NCBI GenBank assembly: GCA_964059195.1
Contig: CAXKWD010000003.1
Location: 17,652,606 to 17,716,605, forward strand
DNA from: Ectobius pallidus
Taxonomy: Eukaryota; Arthropoda; Insecta; Blattodea; Ectobiidae
Length of the DNA stretch: 64,000 bases
Direction of reading: 5' to 3'
The stretch's first letter is position 1; each line of letters opens with the position of its first letter. Shown here in pieces: positions 55,240 to 64,000 of this stretch. The position numbers and the translations under genes are program-made. A model generated the notes under the pieces. It ran no database searches and was not told the origin of the DNA. It saw nothing but the letters and a program-made list of their open reading frames with translations.

Positions 55240-56780
55240 TATATTTGGCCCCCCTTTTTTTTTTATATAAACACAATACCACGGCCATATTTGAGGTTGT
55301 AATGTTCTTTAGAACCTGTAGAAGTGATACAAGCTATAAACTAAGTTAACTAACCCTAGCTAACCTAACCTGTTGCAAACATTACTTTACCTGTCACAAA
55401 CCTCATGCTTTTTCATCTCACATGTAAAGCTGTTGGCAGCATTGTCGAAATAAGTCATAAACAGCCGATTAGAGTCTTGGGAAACATTCTACGGACCATG
55501 TAACCTGCGCTGCAATAACCAGAGAATTTTGTATAGTGTGTGAAGACCTGAACTGTCCCCTTTGGTATTCAAAGATAAATTGTCCAGCTCATGACAATAT
55601 AAGGTTAAAATAAATACTGGTAAATAAAATAAATAAGATTTTATTGCCATTGAGCTAATAGGCCTACAGCTATTGACAACGTCAAGGTGTATGTTGATTC
55701 AGTTAAATAAAGGTTATAGGCCTACATAAAAAAAATGTTAACATTTAACTTCAGACAGATTTTTCCCACACAGTTACATCTGAATTTAAAAATAAAAGAC
55801 AAAAGTGTTACACTAGACAGATTTATGACAGTAATAACTATGTTGAAAATATAAAGAAAGAGAGAATAATTATAAAAAAACAGGCACATAGTAATATACA
55901 CTGTACACATATGGATATAAAAATTGGAAGATAGGCTTTATAAAATGAGCTAAATTGTTACTTTCAAGTATTTATAGGTTTACCTTCTGTCATTGAAATA
56001 TTCTTGTATGTTATAGTACGGTGTGAGAACTAACCAATCATACAGCTTCTGTTTAAACCTTGTAGCAGATAGCTCTGAAAATTCTACTTGATAGGCATTG
56101 AATACAAACTTGTCTATATAACAAAGCTGACTGTTTCACTAAGACTAGTTTTCTGTTTGTAGTTCCATTGTCTGGCGGTAAGGTGGCATGAGGGATGACC
56201 ATAGTCAAGAGAGCAATGTTTTCCATCTTCTTTAATTCTTCTTGCCGCTCTTGGAACACTTGTGCAAGTCTTCCTATACCTCGAACATGAAGAATACTAT
56301 TTTTGGTGAAAGATAGGTTTAGTTTGTGCATCAGTGAAGTTCCACCAGTCTCACCTGCCGGTCCGCTACCCCTGCTTTCCCTCGCTTCTGAGCCAATGTA
56401 CTCATCATTGCCTACTTCTCCTACGTCTCCTATCATAGCTATGTACATTTTATACAATCAGAGCTGAGCACTACATGCATCACAGGGGAAGGGAGGAGAA
56501 ATAAGTGGGGATTGCTTCTCATGCACATTCCAATACCCAGCCACGTGGTCTAGGAATTCACAATTGTAAGCTATTGTCCGTTGCACGAGGAAAGGTCTGC
56601 ACTGTATGAGATTCTCAGTGAGACTAAACTGTAAACCCCCTCAAATCGTTCTCCCACATAATGAACTTTGCCCAGCCGCACATCATATTTACAGTGCTCA
56701 CCTCTGATTGTATGTACTGTACTTGCTCAATGCTGACACTGCAGCTCACTATTGTACCATTCTTCATATACACATAAAAA
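55240..56780. other. PKC intron 1, mostly unassigned
   Basis: Includes an open minus frame of 134 codons (56053-56457) with no recognised family; its SEARESRGSGPAG segment corresponds to the GC-rich centre of the 54.9-kb foldback, so it is probably repeat-derived. Three TAGGCCTA-type words lie here. Confidence 0.35.
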
Positions 56781-56789
56781 TATACAAAA

Positions 56790-57035
56790 TCACAGTGTTG
56801 TGAAAATGATCCTTGCACCGTATCAAAAATACACAGAATAAAAAAAAAGTTGCAAAAATGACCCTTGCATCTTATCAAAAATACACAAAAAAAATAAAAA
56901 TTACGAAAATGACCCTTTCACCATATCAAAAAGACCATACACAGGATAAAAACAATGTTATGAAAATGACCCTTGCACCAAAGAGCCAACATAATATTTC
57001 ACAATTATAAAAAACGACCCTTGTACGAAAGCAGC
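56790..57035 (+). repeat. Minisatellite, 4-5 units of about 45-65 bp
   Basis: GAAAATGACCCTTGCACC and TATCAAAAATACACA words alternate with A-rich spacers; units degrade towards 57030. Confidence 0.75.
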
Positions 57036-57109
57036 TCTATTTCTCATGTATTAAATCTCTTTAAACTTAAATAGATAAATTTTCTCTTCACCAGTCAACA
57101 GTCACTCGT

Positions 57110-57170
57110 GGTGTAGTTGTAAAGGCTACTGGCTAGTGGTCACAAGTTCAAAACACAGTTGATTCAAAAT
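57110..57170 (+). repeat. tRNA-like SINE head
   Basis: CGTGGTGTAGTTGTAAAGG (A box) and GGTCACAAGTTCAAAAC (B-box-like). Decayed. Confidence 0.35.
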
Positions 57171-57464
57171 TTACAATTAGGGATAGGTTCCAAATAGGTA
57201 AGTAGGCCGAGGAGGAGGTGAGAGAAAGGGTGGAAAAGGTAGAAAAAGATAGGATAAAGGAGAAATAAATTATATAATTTTTTCTCAAGTTTCACCTTTC
57301 CCACAATAGATGGCATTGATAGTAGTTCAAACAGAGAGACACCTACCGGTAATAACTGAAGTTTTAAATTACTCCCCACCCTAAACCTCTCCTTCCCAGG
57401 CGGATCCCATTAGAGAGTTGGTGGTAGGAGCCTAGTGTGTGACCTAAACCTATTTTTTTCCCCT

Positions 57465-58008
57465 ATTTTCTCTCCTCTTATTCCATCTCTGGGAACTCTC
57501 ACATGACTTTCTCTACTGTAATAAAATTTTATAGGCCTACTACTTTAGGAGGTCATATTCTATCTCTTGAAAAACTCACATACCGTAGCATTCTCTACCT
57601 TAGAATAAGAATCCATCGATAGAAAAAATTGCGTGGGAGTTCCTAGAGATGGATTTAGACCCAAGAAAATAGCATAAAATCTGTGGCTTGGTTCTAAAAG
57701 GGCCATTGTCATAAAACTTGCGTTTGAGATAACTGACTTTGAAGCCTTTATAGAAGTAACATTTTTTGCTGAGAACTTCCAACATTGGCCTCTAAGGTTT
57801 CTGTATTATGTCTACTAATAGCATCAGACATTGGCACTTTTAGTATACGAAAGATAAATACTAGCCGAGCTCAATAATTCATATATATAGCCTATATCAT
57901 TTTTGCAAGAAACTGACATTGGCCCTATTAGAATCAAGCCACAGAATTTTATTAAGATAGTGAATGTCATGTGAGAGCTCCCAGAAGTGGAATAAGAGGA
58001 GAGAAAAT
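57465..58008. repeat. Inverted repeat element in PKC intron 1
   Basis: CTCTCCTCTTATTCCA, GGGAACTCTCACATGAC and AATAAAATTTTAT at the left appear inverted at 57935-58008. It adjoins the partial foldback copy at 57376-57460. Confidence 0.6.
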
Positions 58009-58929
58009 AATATTCTTAATGATCGAGGTAAAGAAAGTTCGCATGAGTGTTCCACAAGTGGTAGGAAGAATTAAAGATGAAAAACATTGCTCTCTTGACA
58101 CAATATGTCTCTCATGCCATCCTACTGTCAGACAGTGGAACTACAACAGAAGACAAGTGAAAAGCAATTTTTGGCCAACTTTGATGCACTATAACTCTGG
58201 AACCAGTTGAGTCTCAGTCACCAAATTTTGATCACATCTTTATCTCATATAGGCTATGTATTAATTTCATAATTTTTCACTCAGTCCCTTTTGAGATATT
58301 CTACTTCAAAATTCTATAGGCCTACATAAAAAAGGGCAAAGTTCTCAAGCTTGAAACTTCTACAACACATAGTCCTATAATAAATCTATAGAAGAAAAGA
58401 ATTAAAGATGAATCTTTCTTCTTTTAATAATTTTGCAGCACTAAAACTCCCGTTTTAAGTTAATTATCAATTTGTAGTTGTGACTTTCCTCACTACTTAG
58501 GTAATATTATGTTAGGACAAAAAATCTAGAGCACAACATTCTAATAATTTAGGTTTTTATTTTGTCTTGTTATCTATAAAATTGACAGAGTTACATACAT
58601 TTATGCAAAACAGTTTTAGACTGAAGAACAGTTACAAAGCAAACTTAAAATGGCACCAAATAAAAGTATGAGCCTAAAAATGTTTTTACCATAGTTTTGA
58701 ACTCACCTAGTACTGTGGAATACCTGGTAAAAAAATTAGGAAAATCAAAATTTATGAGCAACTTAGTCTGGTTCATTTCTGCCTTCCTTAGCAAGTTTAT
58801 GTTTTTCCTTTTGCTTAACGCTTTCAGAGCTTAGTTTCGTACCGGTATGACATAAACATAATTGAGAGAAATGCAGGAAGTCTTCTTGATGCTTGCAGGG
58901 ATGTTGTTTGATTTAAATTAATACAGAAG

Positions 58930-59165
58930 AAACTAAATATGTCATCAAACGCCAAAATAATATGCTACAGAGTATTAGAATAGCTGGTACATCATTCGAA
59001 CAAGTGGAGGAATTCAAATATCTGAGAGCAATAATACAGGTACAAAAAATAAGTGTAGACTTAACTCAGGAAATGCTGGTTTTTATGCAGTTCAGAAACT
59101 CTTATCTTCTCGCCTTCTGTCCAGAAATCTAAAAGTAAACATTTATATGAATCTATGAATTTATA
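58930..59165 (+). mobile_element. LINE reverse-transcriptase fragment
   Basis: + frames: RIAGTSFEQVEEFKYL, then SGNAGFYAVQ-like, LLSSRLLSRNLKVN. The FKYL / LLSSRLL order matches LINE RT C-terminal regions. Confidence 0.5.
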
Positions 59166-59505
59166 TGAACTTTTTCAGCCTTGGTCATATTACGTAGTAG
59201 ATTCTTCTATGTCAGCATTCAGTCTAGCAATATCAGTAGGCCTATATTTCGTGGAGATGCATTTCGATAGTTTTATATCATCTTCAGTCCCATTTGAAAA
59301 CAAGTTGTTTATGAACTTGTTATCCTGAAGAACTCTGTGTGTGAGCAGGCGGACACACATTGGGCTCTAGAATACTGAATTCTTTTTCTGCTACATGGTT
59401 GCCGAACTTTTCCGCAAAATTTATTCTTAATTTGTATGACACGGTATATTTATTAAAACATCCATATTGATTCTAATTTCCACTGAGTCAAATACAATAA
59501 AAAGT

Positions 59506-59956
59506 TAAAATTATTTCTAAACCAGTGGATAAACGTTAAAAAAGTTAAAACACAACGTCTCGACTCTACGCTTGAGTCTTCCTCAGGTGACACCTCAAAC
59601 AATACTGACATTCCGAAGGACTAGAAAAAATATATATTTTAGAAACAATGTTTTTATCGATGGTGGACAAATGGGTTACCATGACGAAACTCAATCTTCT
59701 ATGTCAGCAATCTATGTCAAACACTACTTCCTCTCTGCATTCCGCATAGAGGAAATAGTGTTTGACATTCCAAAGGAATGGAAAAACAGATATTTTAAAA
59801 ACATTGTTTTTATCGATGGTGGACAAATGGGTTACCATGATGAAACTCAGTCTTCCTCATTGTTTGAGTTGTCACCTGAGGAAGACTCAATGGTAGAGTC
59901 AAAACGTTGTGTTTTAACTTTTTTAACGTTTATCCACTGGTTTTGAAATAATTTTA
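59506..59956 (+). mobile_element. Palindromic Penelope-like element (VGETGR family)
   Basis: Inverse ends TAAAATTATTTCTAAACCAG / CTGGTTTTGAAATAATTTTA. Internally two direct copies of a segment encoding NNVFIDGGQMGYHDETQSS-like (about 59640 and 59800). Hammerhead-like cores on both ends: plus CTGAGGA at 59876-59882 with stem II GACTC/GAGTC but AAAA for GAAA; minus CTGAGGA at 59586-59580 with GAGA. Confidence 0.7.
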
Positions 59957-60233
59957 AAAAGTATTTTTATAGTATATTTATTGTTCTACTCTCCCATCTT
60001 GAAATTTCAACACAGATGCATACTACAATTTATTGTTAAGAAGCAAAATTGTAATACAGTTTTGTCATCACTGTCCCTTAGGTACCACCTTAATTTAAAA
60101 AGAGTTCAGTAAATGAACAGTATCTTCCATGGAATGCAAGAGTTGACCCTACCAATAGAAGTACAAATCCCAAAATCTAGTCATCCTAATCTATCAGCAT
60201 AGAAATGCAGTTTTCATTGCATATGTTATAGAG

Positions 60234-60954
60234 CAGCGTTTCTCAACCTTTTTGAACCCGCAGACCTCTAAAATGTCTAAAAAAATTTACGGACCCCTAA
60301 TTTTACATCCCATTTTTAAAATTAGGCTATAGCCTATGTAGGCCTATATTCTTAATATTTGGGGTATTAATTATAGGTCGTTATAAGGAAATACATTTTT
60401 TTAATTTGACGGAAACACAGTTATTGAATTGGAATTAAACTATTGACAGTAAAATTATATTTTGAACAGACTTTAATATGTATTACCGGTACCAATTTGA
60501 TAGTATAATTAGGAATTATGTTATTAGGCCTACTCACTTTTGATGAGACGGTTGAGCTTGTCGTCTCTTGCAGAGTTCCTGGATATTTGGCTCAATATTA
60601 GTCAAATTTAGTCGAAGATCAGCAGATACATTAAGTATCTGTTTTTAGTTAAATGAGCGATGAAAATCCCTTCTCACAAAGATAGGTTGTTGAAAACTGC
60701 ATGGCGCCTCTAATAACAAATTCTGACAAAGTCTTATTTTTTAGGGTTTTGAATGAAAGAGGGAACCATAGACATCAGTGCATCAGGGATTTGAAACTGT
60801 GGTTCGTAACTGCAAAATTAAGAAAACTTGCAATATAACCTGTATTTTCGAAGATTTTAAAAACTTTGACATCTAGTGTCCATTTTATGTGAATTTTTTA
60901 TGTCCATTTTATGTGACCACCAGTGGTCCGCGGACCATAGGTTGAGAAACGCTG
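60234..60954. mobile_element. hAT-like non-autonomous element, 8-bp target duplication
   Basis: CAGCGTTTCTCAACC and inverse GGTTGAGAAACGCTG; TTATAGAG at 60226-60233 and TCATAGAG at 60955-60962 (one mismatch). CAGACC/GGACC near the ends, as in widespread animal hAT families. No intact transposase. Confidence 0.85.
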
Positions 60955-61256
60955 TCATAGAGCCATGAACTCACTCGTGGTGTGGTAATGTCAAGAGGAA
61001 GTTTGTAAAAATAAGTTTATAACCATCATTGCCACATCATTGCAAGCATTGATTACCTTGCTATAAATAGACCTTCACCTACCTAAATAATCCTTTGGTA
61101 GATGCATACGTGAGTCATTCATTATACATTCCTGTGTATGAAAGAAATTACAGCTCTAACTCGGATCCCATGAGAGGTTTCAGATTCCAATTATTTTAAA
61201 CCATTCTTTGTACGGGTGCTAGTGATGTTCCCATAAGAGTGATCATCACTTATCAC

Positions 61257-61956
61257 TACATTTCGGACTTTTTGGTCGCTAAAAATGCTGTTTTAGGCAC
61301 CTAAAATAGGCTCCAAAAATTGGAAAATAGGTTCTAAAAATCGTAAAATAGTCTCTTATAAAATCGTTAACTTCCCAATTTTTTTATATACATTTATTGA
61401 ATTCACCATTAATCAATACTCATGATAAAACACAGATATAGGCCTATGATATATAGACCTATTACTAGGGCCTGTATTACTACCATAACCGTGAAAACCT
61501 AATCCCTGCGCCCAGAAGCTACGAACGCTAGCATATTCAACCATTTGTACCCCTTAGTGATTCAGAGAACTACTTTTTTTTTTCTGGATATGGAAGTCGT
61601 GAGAAAAACACTACATGTTCTTTGGAATTCCAAGGAATTTTTCTCCTGAAGACGAAACATTCCTTACTTTTTAACCTTCTCACAAATTTGTCATGTACTG
61701 CACATGCCGAGCCAAAAATTTAGTACGAATTGAAAATAAATGCTAGAATTTATTTTTAAAAGATAACTTATTTTGAGCTTTAGAGGAAAATACAAGCAAA
61801 AAGGCAATATTAGGCTCTAATGTAAAAATAGGCTGTTTTAGGTCCTATAAAAAAATCAGTTTTAGGCATAGACACTTATGAAACATTCATATACGAGTTT
61901 TTGTCCACATATCACTTAAGGATTAAAATAGGTTTTTACCTAAAATCCAAAGTCTA
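61257..61956. mobile_element. hAT-like element 1 of a three-element chain
   Basis: Flanked by CTTATCAC at 61249-61256 and 61957-61964. Ends TACATTTCGGACTTTTTGG and inverse of TAGACTTTGGATTTTAGG are diverged relatives of element 2's ends. Rich in TTTTAGGCACCTAAAATAGG words. Confidence 0.6.
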
Positions 61957-61964
61957 CTTATCAC

Positions 61965-62603
61965 TAGACCTGGGATTTTAGGCTCTAAAAAATTAGTTTT
62001 AGGCACCTAAAGTAGGCTTTTAAAAGAGAAAATAGGCTCTTAAAATATGCTTTAAAAATGTGTAGATAGACAGAAAATAGACTAAAATATTACAATATAC
62101 ACTTAAACTGTAACATGGTATTTTTTTTACTGCAAGAAACATGGTATACCTATTGTTAACAGGATTAACTGCAAAATTTGGCATCACGAACTATATTCAC
62201 TTACACCGATGTTCTTTCCCTGGTGACTTGACACAGTAGTACTTCTCCCTTAATCCTCCCCCTCCCCGTCAATCAGCATTCCTTTAGCGACAGTTGTTTG
62301 GAATAATCATGTTCCTGGGAAAAAGAAAGAAAAAAAAAACCCATTGCTGTTCTGCTTTTAATTGAGGGATGTCCATTATAAGATTGTAAAAATTACAAAG
62401 GTGAATTTTATTTTAAATGTATAAAATAAGCATTTTAGGCACTTAAGTAATAAAATAGGCTCTAAAGGTCGAAATAGGCATTTTAGTGCACTATAAAACT
62501 CTATAAATGTTTGTGATTTATCATAAAACGTCCACATATTTAAAAATTTTCGTGTTATTTCATAAGGAACAAAATAGGCATTTGCCTTAAAATCCCAGGT
62601 CTA
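61965..62603. mobile_element. hAT-like element 2 of a three-element chain
   Basis: TIRs TAGACCTGGGATTTTAGGC and GCCTTAAAATCCCAGGTCTA; CTTATCAC on both sides (61957-61964, 62604-62611). Confidence 0.85.
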
Positions 62604-62611
62604 CTTATCAC

Positions 62612-63155
62612 CTGGGCCCGGATTCTGATGACTTGTCATCTTTTTATTGATGCTGCCTAGACATTGCCAACTTGCAGATAAATCCTAATCATGGCCTTTA
62701 GATTATAGAAATGCATTTTTATTAGGTCTTTTTTTGTCAGTTTATGCAATTTTATATTTTTAGGGCATTTATTTCAATTTTACGTCATTGTTTTATCATT
62801 TTCCTGTCATTTGCTTCCTTATTTTGTCATTTTCGTGCATTTACTTTAAATAAATGACTAGGTTACTATAATGCAACATTTTTGTAGAATCTACTTTAAA
62901 AACAATTTTCTTACTTTTCTTCTCAAATGTTCCACTCAAGAACAAAGTTTTTAGACCTGCAACATCCTTCCTACATTTACAGTTTTTACAATTATGTATA
63001 AATTAGTCTATATCTTTGTGTGCACAGTAATAATATTTATAAATATAAGTTTTTATGTCATTCTTTGTAATTATTAAGTCATTTTCTTTAAAATTTAAGG
63101 GTCATTTTATAGGTCATTTTTCAAACAATTTTAGGTAATCAGAATCCGGGCACTG
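62612..63155. mobile_element. hAT-like element 3 of a three-element chain
   Basis: Ends CTGGGCCCGGATTCTGAT and ATCAGAATCCGGGCACTG; CTTATCAC at 62604-62611 and 63156-63163. The interior is T-rich with GTCATTTT words and unlike elements 1 and 2. Confidence 0.8.
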
Positions 63156-63352
63156 CTTATCACAATGAAGGACTAAGCCTAAACTTCTTCTCATAACCAA
63201 ATTAAAAAGATATCACAGATATTTATTAAATAATATTTCCGGCAGTGCAAAAAGGTTTTTGGAAAAATTCATTTTAAAATTTTAGATTAGAGAGAAAAAA
63301 TGTTTGTTCATAAAAACAAGATTTCTGCTCATTAATAGACAATTAAAGTACA

Positions 63353-63410
63353 GTGCTCGCTGCTTATTGTGATCATTTCGGGATGCAGTTAATCTGATAA
63401 TGGTAACCGA
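63353..63410. mobile_element. Solo end of the 49.4-kb pogo-like MITE family
   Basis: TACAGTGCTCGCTGCTTATT then GATCATTTCGGGATGCAG and TTAATCTGATAAT, the inverse of 49840-49892. Confidence 0.6.
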
Positions 63411-64000
63411 TTGATATCAATAGTCGAAATAATTAATTGAAGGATATTTATTCATACATAAGATTACACTACAAAAAGAGAATTAATTTTATTATTTATT
63501 TTATTCATTCAAACAAGATGATACATAACTGTAAATGTTGACTGCAGGTAACTATATTTTTGCAATCAAAAACGTTTTTAATTTTTGCTGTTTTCCCTTT
63601 GGAGTCCATAACCTGTGGTGAATACTGCCTGTCTGTTCAAGCCTAGCTTATATAGATAACATTTGTGGCTAAATGGGAGGAACTTTTGTTCCGTCTAGAA
63701 ATTATTATTAACCGGAAGGCCTTTGAAGTTCTGATTGAGTTGATTAGCAAAGAACCCAACATGCGTGTTACAAGTTGTATTAATTCCTATGTTCCTGCTG
63801 AAATTAGGATGGCAAAAATAGAAATAACCTTCTTTCTCTCTCCTACTGTGAACTCATTTCATTGTGTTTTTTGTCATTTTGTTGAATGGAAATAACTTCC
63901 TGAATTCTATTCTTAACATAATCAGTGTTAAGAAGTCTCAAATTTATATTTCATATGAAGGCTTAAAAGATATTTTTGCTGCAGTTTCGTTATTCATGAA
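63411..64000. other. PKC intron 1 end of window, nothing recognised
   Basis: A 76-codon + frame at 63665-63895 has no recognised family and no splice-site support as a PKC exon. Confidence 0.4.

Noticed and set aside
56053..56457. Possible small gene in PKC intron 1
   Set aside because: No family, no splice or codon evidence, and part of it coincides with a dispersed foldback repeat.
63665..63895. Candidate second exon of PKC
   Set aside because: No C2/C1/pseudosubstrate similarity and no fitting splice sites.

Overview
This window reads as a stretch of a large, TE-rich, AT-rich insect nuclear genome. A hemimetabolous insect, quite possibly a cockroach or termite relative, fits the LINE and Penelope remnants and the very long introns, but the species is an inference. 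Four conserved eukaryotic protein-coding genes can be reconstructed exon by exon with GT/AG junctions and consistent phases: (1) the 3' end of the intron-binding spliceosomal helicase Aquarius (AQR; last four exons, 882-5994, +); (2) a complete PPP1R21 (KLRAQ-motif protein of the endosomal FERRY complex; 16 coding exons, 13289-41354, +, 766 aa); (3) a complete ISCA2 (mitochondrial A-type Fe-S assembly protein; 3 exons, 52804-44836, -, 158 aa); (4) the first coding exon of a novel-type protein kinase C (Pkc98E/PKC-epsilon-like; 53024-53368, +), whose first intron fills the rest of the window. ISCA2 and the PKC gene are divergent, with 219 bp between their start codons. The genes are housekeeping genes with no operon-like relation; AQR and PPP1R21 are co-directional and 7.3 kb apart.

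Almost everything else is mobile DNA. The dominant and most interesting class is Penelope-like elements (PLEs). At least a dozen truncated copies of three or more families occur, recognisable by GIY-YIG endonuclease-domain remnants. Nearly every copy ends in a motif with the conserved core of a hammerhead ribozyme (CUGANGA, a perfect or near-perfect stem II, GAAA, a short stem III and a cleavage triplet). In the best copy (4064-4107, minus) the ribozyme overlaps the last codons and the stop codon of the PLE reading frame. Many copies are palindromic or inverted pairs with 11-14 bp target duplications, and some are reduced to snapback elements whose loop or arms consist of little more than the ribozyme (37610-37764; 7852-8150).

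Other elements: two mariner-like elements that became perfect foldbacks (244- and 253-bp arms around a transposase fragment), both lying in introns; LINE reverse-transcriptase C-terminal fragments, one with a clean 10-bp target duplication inside a PLE; Tc/pogo-like TA-flanked MITEs; a Harbinger-like MITE; hAT elements, including three inserted one after another at the same 8-bp target (four copies of CTTATCAC, 61249-63163); tRNA-derived SINEs; large inverted repeats in the PKC intron; and simple repeats. The palindrome TAGGCCTA appears 18 times by my count, far more than base composition predicts.

Limits: all calls come from reading and translating by eye. Repeat boundaries without a stated target duplication are approximate, family names for TEs are by motif resemblance, and ribozyme activity is inferred from secondary-structure rules only.
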